A DNA stretch of 64,000 nt, taken from JANQPD01 sp963715655. Lineage in GTDB: Bacteria; Bacteroidota; Bacteroidia; Flavobacteriales; Schleiferiaceae. Numbering within the stretch: position 1 is the stretch's first letter; every line of letters begins with the position of its first letter. The notes beneath the pieces were generated by a model, which did no database searches, had not been told where the DNA came from, and was given only the letters and a program-made list of their open reading frames with translations. A program made the translations under genes and the position numbers. The stretch spans positions 3,596,001-3,660,000 of the forward strand of contig OY970262.1 in NCBI GenBank assembly GCA_963715655.1, given 5' to 3'. Positions 43,411 through 52,307 of the stretch are shown here, in pieces.

Positions 43411-44838
43411 TTAATCTATCCATAAAACAGAATTTCCAGTATCGTATTCATTTTGCTCAAAGAGTGCGTTAGTGGGATCTAGCATCCATTGACCATTAAC
43501 TATATATTTATACAAATGCTTCCCAGATGACATGTGCAAACTCAACGACCACTCATCACCTTGTTTAATTAACGGGTAGCTCCCTTGCTCCCAATTTGTA
43601 AAGGTTCCAACTAGCGTAACTTCCGTTATCTTTGGCTGATGTGGAAAGGAAAAAGTGTGATTGGGCTTGATTACTAGGAGCGAATTTTTATTACCTCCAT
43701 CATAGGCGGTTTTAACATTGGCTGGGTCATTCATCCACTTATTATCCACAATAAAACGATATTGATAATTTCCTCCTCCAAGCACATACGGTAGGCGCCA
43801 ACCTTTACCCGTTTTGCGCATCAATAATTCTCTTTCTTGCCACCCATTAAACGAACCAGTTACATATACCGACTGAGCATTTAAAAATCCATTTAATTCA
43901 AAATGAAAGGTATCTCCAATAGCTAAGAAAGAATTTTCTATGCCGTTAGCATCCTTTCTAGTTGTTGGGTTTTTAGGATCCAACAACCAATTCCCATCTA
44001 CTATAAATTTGTAAGCGTGTGTTCCTTCTGGAATATATACAGCTTTCTGCCAACCTGTTCCTACTCTTTCTAAGCGGATTTCTTTTTCATACCAATTATT
44101 AAAACTAGTGGCTACATATACTTTACGGGCTTTCTTGAAACCCTCTAAACTAAAAACCTTATTGGTAATGTAAATACCATTGTTTTCGTTACCCATATAA
44201 TCGCCTATCACCTCTTCATTCAGCGGGTCAAGTTGCCACTGCCCGTCTACCACAAATTTGTATAAATACAAACCCGGTTTAAAGCCGAAGCTTGCCACCC
44301 AGCCACTATCTGTTTTTTGCATTGGTAACTTCTCATAATTCCAATTATTAAAACCACCTCCCAAATACACTTCTTTCGCTTCAAGATTATTGGGCAAATA
44401 GAAAAATGCAGTAGCGCCATCTTCACGATTAGGGTACTTTTTAAAACGATTAAAACCAAATTGATTTTCCCCGCTAGGTTTAAATTTTTGTGGGGAAAAA
44501 ACATTTTCTACCATAAATACATCAAAACGTGGTTGACGCGGTGGTGGTGGAGGTGGTGTGAATTTATTTAGTGGCATTTTTAGCACAACGTATTTTCCAT
44601 CAACACTATTCACCACCCACTTTTTAGTAGAAACCCCTTGCTTGGCCAAACCGCTGCGCACACTATCTGCAAACCCTTGTCCTACATTAACGCTTTTAAA
44701 CAAACTGTCTATATTAGCTTGCTTCTCACTCATACCAATGGTTACGTACACTAAACCTTTTTCCATGCGGTATTCTACAGACTGTGCAAAAAGCAATGCA
44801 GGCATATAAAATAGAAGTATATAAAGTGCTTTCTTCAT
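43411..44838 (-). CDS. Secreted protein with four tandem CBM48/AMPK-like domains
   Basis: 475 residues from the ATG at 44838, which overlaps the stop of the aspartic protease gene (ATGA); the longer frame to 44889 is rejected for that reason. A signal peptide (MKKALYILLFYMPALLFAQ) precedes a ~110-residue N-terminal part. Four successive immunoglobulin-like glycogen-binding modules (about residues 140-475) follow, each with a [ST/G]-F-[TN]-[GN]-W strand (GGGFNNWNYE, ATSFNNWYEK, TGSFNGWQER, VGTFTNWEQG), a Y-x-[YF]-[KR]-[FY] strand and W-[MLQ]-x-D-P. Such modules bind alpha-glucans or act as protein-interaction E-set domains. No catalytic domain is present, so this may be a glucan-binding envelope protein; function is unproven. 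Confidence 0.8.
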   Translation of the reverse strand: MKKALYILLFYMPALLFAQSVEYRMEKGLVYVTIGMSEKQANIDSLFKSVNVGQGFADSVRSGLAKQGVSTKKWVVNSVDGKYVVLKMPLNKFTPPPPPPRQPRFDVFMVENVFSPQKFKPSGENQFGFNRFKKYPNREDGATAFFYLPNNLEAKEVYLGGGFNNWNYEKLPMQKTDSGWVASFGFKPGLYLYKFVVDGQWQLDPLNEEVIGDYMGNENNGIYITNKVFSLEGFKKARKVYVATSFNNWYEKEIRLERVGTGWQKAVYIPEGTHAYKFIVDGNWLLDPKNPTTRKDANGIENSFLAIGDTFHFELNGFLNAQSVYVTGSFNGWQERELLMRKTGKGWRLPYVLGGGNYQYRFIVDNKWMNDPANVKTAYDGGNKNSLLVIKPNHTFSFPHQPKITEVTLVGTFTNWEQGSYPLIKQGDEWSLSLHMSSGKHLYKYIVNGQWMLDPTNALFEQNEYDTGNSVLWID

Positions 44839-45794
44839 GATTTTACATTTGTATAGAACCGCATTTGTTTTGACTGAAAATTTAAGCAAATAATACCTCT
44901 ACTTAGCAAGGGATATCCAACTAAGCCATCCAGATTATTTCCGTACGCTTGCCGCATTGCACTAAAATCCGTTACTATTGTTTGCATATTTGCTATCCTA
45001 AAACCTGCTATTTCCAAAATATCGGTAGATCCAGCAAGCACCTCACTGCTACCTCCTGAAGAGCCATACAACTGCATCTTTCTAATAATTCTGACGCCAT
45101 CTAGCGCTTTAGTTGATATGTCATTACTAAGAATATTATACTCAGCACCAGTGTCAAAACCTAACCGCAATTTTTTGCCATTTAAAAGCGCTTGAAACGA
45201 AACCACATCTCGTCTTAAATGTACATCTATTTGCATATCTGGCTGTTTGCAACGTGATAATGCACTATAGCTTAAACACTCGTTATTCTCATTTAATTTA
45301 TTCAAATAGAGCACGTTATTAGCTAAGTCAATTTCTAGCTCAAAGCCTAAAAATAAATTTACCCCTAACAATCCTAAAATTTTAATCCCCTTTTTATTCT
45401 CAATTTGGGCTAGGTTGGTAGCATCGGCAATAATCTCCGTAAAGGAAATCCCCTTTATCAATAAACTGTCTATTTCTACTATTTTTTGATTTTGTTGGTC
45501 TCCATTAACGTCTGTAATAAATTCATTTGGATTATTTCGGTAGTTTCTAAAAAATGTTTCATTCAACACTAAATATGGCGCTCCAGTGTCTAAAATAAAA
45601 TTACCTTCTAACGTATCGGCCTTAGCTCTTATCAAAATTAAATTACCCGCTCTCCTTATCGGGATAGCTAGTCTATTTTCATCAATTTTAAATTGAGGTA
45701 GTTTTCGAAAAACATCTATATCATCTGTGGGTGTAGTTGCTTTACTTGGCCAAGTAAAGCAAAGTATTAAAAATGAAGTTATTATTAGCTTCAT
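44835..45794 (-). CDS. Secreted retropepsin-like aspartic protease
   Basis: 319 residues with a signal peptide (to about residue 19). Two catalytic D-T-G motifs are visible, D69-T-G (NFILDTGAPY) and D214-T-G (LGFDTGAEYN), each followed by hydrophobic-glycine strands (GLLGVNLFLGFELEID and LDGLVGYPLLS). One chain therefore carries both halves of a pepsin/retropepsin active site. It is translationally coupled to the CBM48-like gene downstream (4-base overlap) and touches the sterol desaturase stop/start upstream (1-base overlap). It probably acts in the periplasm on an unknown substrate. Confidence 0.85.
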   Translation of the reverse strand: MKLIITSFLILCFTWPSKATTPTDDIDVFRKLPQFKIDENRLAIPIRRAGNLILIRAKADTLEGNFILDTGAPYLVLNETFFRNYRNNPNEFITDVNGDQQNQKIVEIDSLLIKGISFTEIIADATNLAQIENKKGIKILGLLGVNLFLGFELEIDLANNVLYLNKLNENNECLSYSALSRCKQPDMQIDVHLRRDVVSFQALLNGKKLRLGFDTGAEYNILSNDISTKALDGVRIIRKMQLYGSSGGSSEVLAGSTDILEIAGFRIANMQTIVTDFSAMRQAYGNNLDGLVGYPLLSRGIICLNFQSKQMRFYTNVKS

Positions 45795-46690
45795 TATTCC
45801 TTGGCAAATGGTGTTGCTCTTGAAGCACTTTCCTTCTCCTCTTTCCTCATCTCTTCCACCGTTTTTCTACTTCCATCATGACTCCAACCTGGCCGACCAA
45901 AGGCATAGCCTAAAAAATGAGCGGGGTTTCGTTTAACATCCAAAATCATATCACGCCATTCATGTGTAGCTATGATTAATGGGTTAAACGTATTAATATT
46001 TTTCGTTAAACCATACGTGGGTTTCTCCTCCTCCGCTTTAAACGTACCAAAAAGTCTATCCCAAATAATTAACACGCCTGCGTGGTTTTTATCTAAATAT
46101 TTTAAATCACTTGCGTGATGTACCCGATGATGCGAAGGTGTATTGAAAATAAACTCAAACCATTTTGGTAATTTTTTTACCACCTCTGTGTGAATCCAAA
46201 ATTGATACAGCAAGCTGATACTTTGTAAAAATAAAATCATAATTGGCTCAAAGCCGATAAGCGGTAACCAAAGCCAAAAAACAAAGCTTCCGCTAAAAAT
46301 GCCTGTCCACGTTTGGCGCAAAGCCGTGCTTAAATTATACCGCTGCGAAGAGTGATGAATTACATGACTTGCCCAAAAATATCGAATGTTGTGTGCATTG
46401 CGATGGTATAAATAATAGGTAAAGTCTTCTGCAAAAAAAGCCAAAATCCAAACCCACCAAACATAGTGTAAATTGAAAATAGCAAACTGATGCACAAACA
46501 CATACGCACCTAACACCAATACTTTACCTACAATATTTAAACCTACATTACCTAAGCCCATAGCTATGCTGGTAAAGGCATCTTTAATTTCGTAAGCTTT
46601 TGTTTTAAGATAGGCTGAAATAGCAATTTCTACTAAAATGAGCACCACAAAAAATGGAATAGCGTAATGTATAAGATTTGGAAATTGCAT
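45794..46690 (-). CDS. Sterol desaturase/fatty-acid hydroxylase family protein
   Basis: 298 residues, integral membrane di-iron enzyme of the fatty-acid hydroxylase superfamily. The histidine clusters are readable as HRNAH, HVIHHSSQ and SHHRVHHASD, and several membrane helices surround them (residues ~10-30, 45-70, 75-95, 125-155). Members hydroxylate or desaturate sterols, carotenoids or lipids. It heads a three-gene chain with the aspartic protease and CBM48-like genes, which is an unusual grouping. Upstream the gene is divergent from marC. Confidence 0.88.
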   Translation of the reverse strand: MQFPNLIHYAIPFFVVLILVEIAISAYLKTKAYEIKDAFTSIAMGLGNVGLNIVGKVLVLGAYVFVHQFAIFNLHYVWWVWILAFFAEDFTYYLYHRNAHNIRYFWASHVIHHSSQRYNLSTALRQTWTGIFSGSFVFWLWLPLIGFEPIMILFLQSISLLYQFWIHTEVVKKLPKWFEFIFNTPSHHRVHHASDLKYLDKNHAGVLIIWDRLFGTFKAEEEKPTYGLTKNINTFNPLIIATHEWRDMILDVKRNPAHFLGYAFGRPGWSHDGSRKTVEEMRKEEKESASRATPFAKE

Positions 46691-46793
46691 ACTGAAATTG
46701 ACGATGTGCCTTTCACAAAAATACCCAAAACTTTATTACTAATCCGCGTACTTTTAATTCTTAGCTTCATAGTAATTTTATCACCTTTGCAGC

Positions 46794-47444
46794 ATGCAAG
46801 AATTTACCTCTTTCCTTACTAAAACGCTGGGAGATACCATCACCATATTTACCATTATGAATCCGCTTTCTGCGGGTGTGGTAATGCTTTCTTTATTAGA
46901 CGATGATGTGAGTAAAAAAGCCATCAACTTTGTAGCTTGGAAAAACACCAAAGCCATTTTTGTTACAATGTTAGTCCTGTTTTTAAGTGGCATTTACATT
47001 TTTGAGTTTTTTGGTATTTCACCACATGGATTGCGTGTATTTGGTGGACTTATTCTTTTGGTAATGGGTTTTAATATGGTGCAGGGTCACGGAAAAAAGG
47101 TAAATCATAATGCTAAAGATCAATCGGCTGCCAAGGAGCGGGAGGACATTAGCGTGGTGCCGTTAGCCATTCCTATTATGGCCGGACCAGGTATGGCCAC
47201 CACTCTAATTAACCTTAGTACTAAAGCTACTGATTGGCTAGATTATGCCTCCGCTTGTTTGGCCATTTTTATATGCTGCGCAGCTAGTTTATTAATTTTA
47301 CAACGCATGCCTTTTATAAAAAGGAATTTGGGTCTTAACGGGCTAAAAGTGGTAAACCGGTTGATGGGTTTAATTGTAGGTTCATTAGCGGCACAAATGA
47401 TCTTCAACGGAGTTATAGGGCTGTACGAATTGTTTAGCAAATAA
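46794..47444 (+). CDS. MarC-family integral membrane protein
   Basis: 216 residues with six membrane segments in the usual 3+3 pattern. Sequence landmarks are FTIMNPLSAGVVMLSLL in the first helix pair, ISPHGLRVFGGLILLVMGFNM, VPLAIPIMAGPGMATTLI and the last helix LIVGSLAAQMIFNGV. Despite the name, MarC proteins are not established multidrug transporters; some act in amino-acid export. Gap to rmuC is 4 bases, so they are co-transcribed. Confidence 0.88.
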   Translation: MQEFTSFLTKTLGDTITIFTIMNPLSAGVVMLSLLDDDVSKKAINFVAWKNTKAIFVTMLVLFLSGIYIFEFFGISPHGLRVFGGLILLVMGFNMVQGHGKKVNHNAKDQSAAKEREDISVVPLAIPIMAGPGMATTLINLSTKATDWLDYASACLAIFICCAASLLILQRMPFIKRNLGLNGLKVVNRLMGLIVGSLAAQMIFNGVIGLYELFSK

Positions 47445-47448
47445 GCCT

Positions 47449-48783
47449 GTGCCCACACTCTACTACCTACTTATTAGTGTTAGTGCGCTTTTGCTTGGTT
47501 ATTTATTGGCCTATGCCATGCAGCAAAAAAAAGTAAGTGCCGCTAAAGATGCTGCTCAGCAGGAAGTACAAGCATTGCAAAATCAAGTAGAGATTTATAC
47601 GCGTGAAGCAAACAAGTTACAAAACCAATGGGCTGTTGCGGAGGAAAAACTAGATACCGCGCGCCAGCAAACCCTTACCCTTACGGGAGATGTAAATCGC
47701 CAACAGGCAGAAAATAAAAATTTACAGGAGCGCATGGAGCGTGAACAGGCTGAATTAGAAAAGCGTGAAGAACAATTACGCCAACGTTTTGAAAATTTGG
47801 CAAATGAAATTTTAGACAAAAAGAGCGAAAAGTTTACCCTGCAAAATAAAGAGAACTTAGGTGCATTACTGTTGCCCTTTAGAGATCGAATTTTAGAGTT
47901 TCAAAAGCGCGTAGAAGAAACCAACGTACAAGATGAAAAGCGAGGAGCAGCGCTGGTAGAGCAGATTAAAGGACTGAAAGAACTAAATCAACAAATTACA
48001 CAAGAAGCAAAAAGCCTTACGCTCGCTTTGCGCGGAGACAGCAAAACGCAAGGAAATTGGGGTGAATTGCAATTGGAAAACATCCTTTCTAAAGCCGGTT
48101 TGCAAAAAGGCATTCATTATGAAAAAGAACAGAGTTTTAAGAATGAAGCGGGGCAAAATCAACGGTTAGATTTCATCTTAAACATGCCGGATGGCAAACA
48201 TTTAATTTTAGATTCTAAGGTTTCGTTAAGTGCTTACAGCCGTTATTTTGACACTGACGATAAAGCGGAGCAAAAACTTGCGCTTAAAGAACATGTGAAC
48301 AGCATGCACACACATATAAAAGGTTTGGGTGATCGTAATTACCAAAACCTTTACGGGATAAATCCACCGGATTATGTGCTGATGTTTGTAGCCAACGAAC
48401 CCGCGCTGACAGCTGCCTTAAATGAAGACCCAAATTTGTATGAAAAAGCTTTAGATAAAAACGTAGCCTTAGTAACCACCGCTACCTTACTAGCCACACT
48501 TCGTACCATTTCCTACATTTGGAAACAAGATGATTCCAATAAAAATGCCGATGAAATTGCACGGCAAGCAGCAGCACTTTATGATAAGTTTGTAGGATTT
48601 ACAGAGGATTTACAAAAACTGGGTAGCCAAATGGGAACCGCCCAAAAAACGTATGACGATGCCATGAAAAAACTGACCGATGGCAGCGGAAACTTGGTAC
48701 GCAGAACAGAGAATTTACGCAAGTTAGGCGTAAATCCTACCAAAGAAATACAAGCCAAGCTTTTAAATAAATCAGAAGACTAA
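47449..48783 (+). CDS. rmuC: DNA recombination protein RmuC
   Basis: 444 residues with a GTG start. An N-terminal membrane anchor (YYLLISVSALLLGYLLAYAM) leads to a long coiled coil (about 25-190, Glu/Gln/Lys-rich) and the RmuC nuclease-like core: GDSKTQGNWGELQLENIL, NQRLDFILNMPDGKHLILDSKVSL and the TATLLATLRTIS helix. RmuC limits DNA inversions and rearrangements and is proposed to be a PD-(D/E)XK-type nuclease. It is co-transcribed with the MarC gene and converges with the serine hydrolase gene, the two stop codons being only 2 bases apart. Confidence 0.9.
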   Translation: MPTLYYLLISVSALLLGYLLAYAMQQKKVSAAKDAAQQEVQALQNQVEIYTREANKLQNQWAVAEEKLDTARQQTLTLTGDVNRQQAENKNLQERMEREQAELEKREEQLRQRFENLANEILDKKSEKFTLQNKENLGALLLPFRDRILEFQKRVEETNVQDEKRGAALVEQIKGLKELNQQITQEAKSLTLALRGDSKTQGNWGELQLENILSKAGLQKGIHYEKEQSFKNEAGQNQRLDFILNMPDGKHLILDSKVSLSAYSRYFDTDDKAEQKLALKEHVNSMHTHIKGLGDRNYQNLYGINPPDYVLMFVANEPALTAALNEDPNLYEKALDKNVALVTTATLLATLRTISYIWKQDDSNKNADEIARQAAALYDKFVGFTEDLQKLGSQMGTAQKTYDDAMKKLTDGSGNLVRRTENLRKLGVNPTKEIQAKLLNKSED

Positions 48784-48785
48784 AT

Positions 48786-50081
48786 TTACTGTTTTACAAA
48801 GGTTTCTGAGAAATTTCCAGACTGCAAAACATAGATTCCTGCAGAAAGTGTTGATACATCAATTAAAGGTTTTTCACTCTCTAACATAAACTCTCCATTT
48901 GCATTGTAAATTTTTACTTTTTGGCCAGCTATACTAGTTACGTGCAAGGTATTTGCAACCGGATTAGGATAGATATGCAAACCTTTTTCCGTGCTAGATT
49001 CATCCAAACTTATAGTAGTGCAAATTAGGTTTGAAAGCAAATTCCATAATTCTGTGTCAAAGCCGGAAATAGCTAAAAGCGATTGATTAGCAGCATCTCC
49101 TTGCCGCACCACTATAACATCTAAAGACGGAACTATATAAATACGCTGATCATTTTTACCGGCAGCCATATACATATCCGCTGGAGCGGAAGGAACTATT
49201 GCTCCTTGAAAAGTATTTGGTAAACCGGGCTGTATAAAATCATTTTTACCATTCAGCCACCATAAGTAGCCATACGCAGGATTTAAATTTTGTGAAGAAT
49301 TTTTCATAGCACTTAGGTATGCCTGATCTCCCAACAAAGTAGTACCATTCCAAACGCCATTATTCAAATTTAATAAACCAAAACGCGCCATACTTCTAGC
49401 GGTACTAAAAAAGAATTTATTTAACCATACACCCTGCATACCAATGGGTTGCAACACATTTTGAAAGGTAAAAGCATTAATAGTTTTACCGCTAGCATTT
49501 TCTAAAACATCTGTTAAAAGGATATAAGGTGCATTGTGATAATACCATTGCGTGCCGGCATCAGCTTTGTATTTTAGGCAAGTATCCTCGGTACAATCTA
49601 AATTAGGAACTTGATAATCTAAACCAGTACTCATACTCAACTGAGTTTTAACTGTAATCAAATCTTCCTTGGCAGCCGCACTAATAGTCCACCCTGCGCC
49701 TAAATAATCTGAAGTTTTATCGTTGATATTTAACAGGCCATCTTCTTGCAATTGGCCTATCATAAAAGCTTTTAAAGATTTGGCCGCAGAAGCCCAATAC
49801 CAAGCCGAATCTTGGGAGAAACCTGCATAGTACCATTCAACAGCTATTTTACCTTTATGCAGAATAACAAAACTTTTGGTGTTGGCCTGAGCTAAATAAT
49901 CGTCTAACGTATCAAGCTCTGTAGCGCACCAATTAAGCTGAGCGGGAGAAACAGTATCCCAAATACCTGTGTTTTGAGCCGGTGGAAAATAATATTGGGC
50001 AGGTAGTGTAAAGCATGAAAAAGCAAGCATGACAACAATGACATACTTGCTTTTTAAGCTTACTAAAAAAGGCTGTTTCAT
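48786..50081 (-). CDS. Secreted serine hydrolase (class C beta-lactamase fold) with T9SS sorting domain
   Basis: 431 residues. The first ~28 residues are a signal peptide. The penicillin-binding/beta-lactamase fold shows SxxK as S98-A-A-K101 and the second motif YxN as Y181-H-N183, followed by VLQPIGMQGVW. These are typical of class C-like esterases/peptidases rather than true resistance enzymes. The C-terminal ~70 residues are a T9SS type A sorting domain (LHIYPNPVANTL, ending SETFVKQ), so it is exported to the cell surface. Substrate is unknown. Confidence 0.88.
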   Translation of the reverse strand: MKQPFLVSLKSKYVIVVMLAFSCFTLPAQYYFPPAQNTGIWDTVSPAQLNWCATELDTLDDYLAQANTKSFVILHKGKIAVEWYYAGFSQDSAWYWASAAKSLKAFMIGQLQEDGLLNINDKTSDYLGAGWTISAAAKEDLITVKTQLSMSTGLDYQVPNLDCTEDTCLKYKADAGTQWYYHNAPYILLTDVLENASGKTINAFTFQNVLQPIGMQGVWLNKFFFSTARSMARFGLLNLNNGVWNGTTLLGDQAYLSAMKNSSQNLNPAYGYLWWLNGKNDFIQPGLPNTFQGAIVPSAPADMYMAAGKNDQRIYIVPSLDVIVVRQGDAANQSLLAISGFDTELWNLLSNLICTTISLDESSTEKGLHIYPNPVANTLHVTSIAGQKVKIYNANGEFMLESEKPLIDVSTLSAGIYVLQSGNFSETFVKQ

Positions 50082-50124
50082 ATTTACCTAGACTTGTAAA
50101 CAAAGAAAAGGTTTAAAACAACAT

Positions 50125-50277
50125 TTAGACCCCTCTACCACTTATTAGTCTGAAAATTACAGCTATAAGGGCAAATACCAATAAAATGTGAATTAATCCT
50201 CCTACGCTGAAAAAGAAGAAGCCCAAAAGCCATCCTATAACTAAAATGATTGCGATTAAATACAGTAAGTTGCTCAT
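50125..50277 (-). CDS. Small membrane protein (lmo0937-like), 50 aa
   Basis: 50 residues that are almost entirely two hydrophobic helices: NLLYLIAIILVIGWLLGFFF, then a GGLIH turn and ILLVFALIAVIF, ending in a basic tail. The F-S-V-G-G-L-I-H-I-L-L-V motif matches the small lmo0937-type membrane proteins. It starts 18 bases after the stop of the outer-membrane protein gene upstream and is probably co-transcribed with it. Function is unknown; these are often found among stress-related genes. Confidence 0.75.
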   Translation of the reverse strand: MSNLLYLIAIILVIGWLLGFFFFSVGGLIHILLVFALIAVIFRLISGRGV

Positions 50278-50295
50278 AATATGATATTTATTTGA

Positions 50296-50946
50296 TTATA
50301 AATTAATTCCTAAAGATCCAAAAATGGTGAACGCTCTGTTTTTATAGTCTTGTGAGTTTCCATTGAAATTCCATACTTCGGTCATACCCACATCATAGCG
50401 CGCATCAATACCAATAAAAAGTGAATTTACTTGAAAGTCAATTCCGGCTCCTACCACCACTCCGTAGTCAAAATCATTTACATCAGCATCATCAGTAAAA
50501 CTTAAAACGCCATTAAAACCTGTGGCGGTAAACTCGTTGTTTAATTCAAAAGCTCCATAAGGCCCTGCATAAAAAAATGGAAACACCGTTTCGGCCACCG
50601 GTATTTGCGCTTTTATTAAAATAGGTACTTGTAAATAGTCTATAGCTAACGTTGCTCCATCGGGTTCGTTATCCGGCTTTGTGGTTCCCCCTCTTTGGGC
50701 ATATAAAATTTCGGGTTGAAAACTTACTATCTCTCCGGCTGCTGCTTTAAAAAATATACCCGCTGTAATGTTGTTTAAAGTGTTTGCATCATTTGGCACA
50801 TCATTACCCACAAATGTGGTGTTTGAGTAGCCAATTTTTGGCCCAAAAGATAAACTTTGACTTTTGGCAGTAAAGGCGCATATACTCAATGCTGACGAAA
50901 GCAAAAGTGTGTAAAGCGGAGTTTTTGAGTAAAGTGAATTTTTCAT
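50296..50946 (-). CDS. PorT-like outer membrane beta-barrel protein
   Basis: 216 residues. A signal peptide ends near SQSLSFG, and the rest alternates polar and aromatic residues in strands separated by Asn/Asp-rich turns, for example FGPKIGYSNTTFVGNDVPND, FYAGPYGAFELN and FIGIDARYDVGMTEVWN. The C-terminus ends with a strand (FTIFGSLGINL) suitable for outer-membrane assembly. It belongs to the broad outer-membrane beta-barrel/PorT-like group of Bacteroidota. A specific role is not evident. Confidence 0.82.
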   Translation of the reverse strand: MKNSLYSKTPLYTLLLSSALSICAFTAKSQSLSFGPKIGYSNTTFVGNDVPNDANTLNNITAGIFFKAAAGEIVSFQPEILYAQRGGTTKPDNEPDGATLAIDYLQVPILIKAQIPVAETVFPFFYAGPYGAFELNNEFTATGFNGVLSFTDDADVNDFDYGVVVGAGIDFQVNSLFIGIDARYDVGMTEVWNFNGNSQDYKNRAFTIFGSLGINL

Positions 50947-50963
50947 GTTTATATATTTAAGTG

Positions 50964-52001
50964 TTAGTGATTTCGTTCTTCCATTAAAATAACAAACGGT
51001 TTTAAGGTTTCAGAATGGCTAAGCATAACCTTTACAATGCCAACAGCAGGTATGGCGAGAATTAGTCCGGCCACTCCTAAAATTTGACCACCAGCAATAA
51101 GTGCCAGTAAAGCTATAAGCGGATTTATACTTACGCGGCTACTCATAATGTTGGGCGTAATAAAATTACCTTCCATAAACTGCACAAAAGCATATACCGC
51201 AATAACGCCCACCGCGTACCACATACTATCTTTTGTAACCAAGGCTACTAAAAAAGGGAAAAAGCCACCAATAAAATTTCCTATGTACGGAATTACCGTA
51301 AGTACTGCGGAGAACACGCCAAAGAAAATAGCGTAATCAATGCCTAAAATTAGTAAGCCAATAGAGTTTAAAACGGCCAAAACGCAGATTACTAAAAACA
51401 TGCCGAACACGTATCCCTGCACCACGTCTTTTACTTCTGAAATACTAGTTTCAGATGCTGATTTTTTTCCTTTATATAATGCTTCTAAAAATTGTCGGAA
51501 TTTATCTTTATACAGTAAAATTAAAAAGATATAAATAGGTATTTGTACTACTACGGTAAGTACTGACGATGTAGTTTGTAAAAATCCTGTTAAGAATGAC
51601 CCTGTATTTTTACCTAAATCTTTAATGTAACTCTGTTGTGATTCCACCGTTACGCCAAAGCCATCTTCAATTCGGCTGGTAGCACGTTCTAACATGGTCA
51701 TTGCCTTACTTTGAATATTCGGTAAATCAGCAATTAAGCCACTTATTTGATAGGTACTAAAAGCAAAAAAGCCAAGCAATACAGCAATAAATGTGAGCAT
51801 TACTACACATATAGCTAAAATTCTAGATAAACCAATGCGTTCTAAACGTTTTAAAAAAGGATTTAAAACGATGGCAAATAAAACAGAAATGGCTAGTGGA
51901 ATGAAAATTACTTTTCCGGCAATTAAAAGCACTAGTGTAAAGGCAAGAATTATAGACATTCTACTCAATACTTTTATTTTCTCCTGAAATTGCTTCGTCA
52001 C
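50964..52001 (-). CDS. AI-2E-family transporter (PerM-like permease)
   Basis: 345 residues starting at GTG. Several membrane segments: two near the N-terminus (about 15-50), one near 60-80, and a block in the C-terminal half with the family motif GVFSAVLTVIPYIGNFIGGFFPF and the final LALIAGGQILGVAGLILAIPAVG. The family is named after a proposed AI-2 exporter but functions are diverse and mostly unknown. It starts a transcription unit with the beta-barrel and 50-residue proteins (17-base gap). Confidence 0.88.
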   Translation of the reverse strand: MTKQFQEKIKVLSRMSIILAFTLVLLIAGKVIFIPLAISVLFAIVLNPFLKRLERIGLSRILAICVVMLTFIAVLLGFFAFSTYQISGLIADLPNIQSKAMTMLERATSRIEDGFGVTVESQQSYIKDLGKNTGSFLTGFLQTTSSVLTVVVQIPIYIFLILLYKDKFRQFLEALYKGKKSASETSISEVKDVVQGYVFGMFLVICVLAVLNSIGLLILGIDYAIFFGVFSAVLTVIPYIGNFIGGFFPFLVALVTKDSMWYAVGVIAVYAFVQFMEGNFITPNIMSSRVSINPLIALLALIAGGQILGVAGLILAIPAVGIVKVMLSHSETLKPFVILMEERNH

Positions 52002-52307
52002 GTTTAGTTGATTTTAAAAAGAGATTAGCATAACTATGCCATCCACACGTGTTACTACATCTATTTAAAAATCAATAATATAGAGCTGAAATTAGGAATA
52101 GTAGTTTACTGTAACTTTCATTTTGATAGGCTTAGGGTTGCTAATTTGGCGTGGCTTGGTAACAAAGCTAATGAGGGTAACAAATCTTACTGCCACATTA
52201 TGGAATTCGTATTTGCTAAAACTGCATCCGGTAATTGAAATAATTGCTAAACATTTTGATACAGCCTTCTAAAAAAGGCAGGTTCTGAATACCAAAATTA
52301 TGGTCTC
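52002..52307. other. Gap of 306 bases, no gene seen
   Basis: The stretch between the permease and the JmjC/cupin-like gene contains short direct repeats near 52157-52187 (two GGTAACAAA-like blocks) but no convincing open frame, RNA or strong palindrome. Confidence 0.5.

Noticed and set aside
43411..44889. Longer start (44889) for the CBM48-like protein
   Set aside because: The ATG at 44838 gives a clean signal peptide and forms the ATGA overlap with the upstream stop codon.
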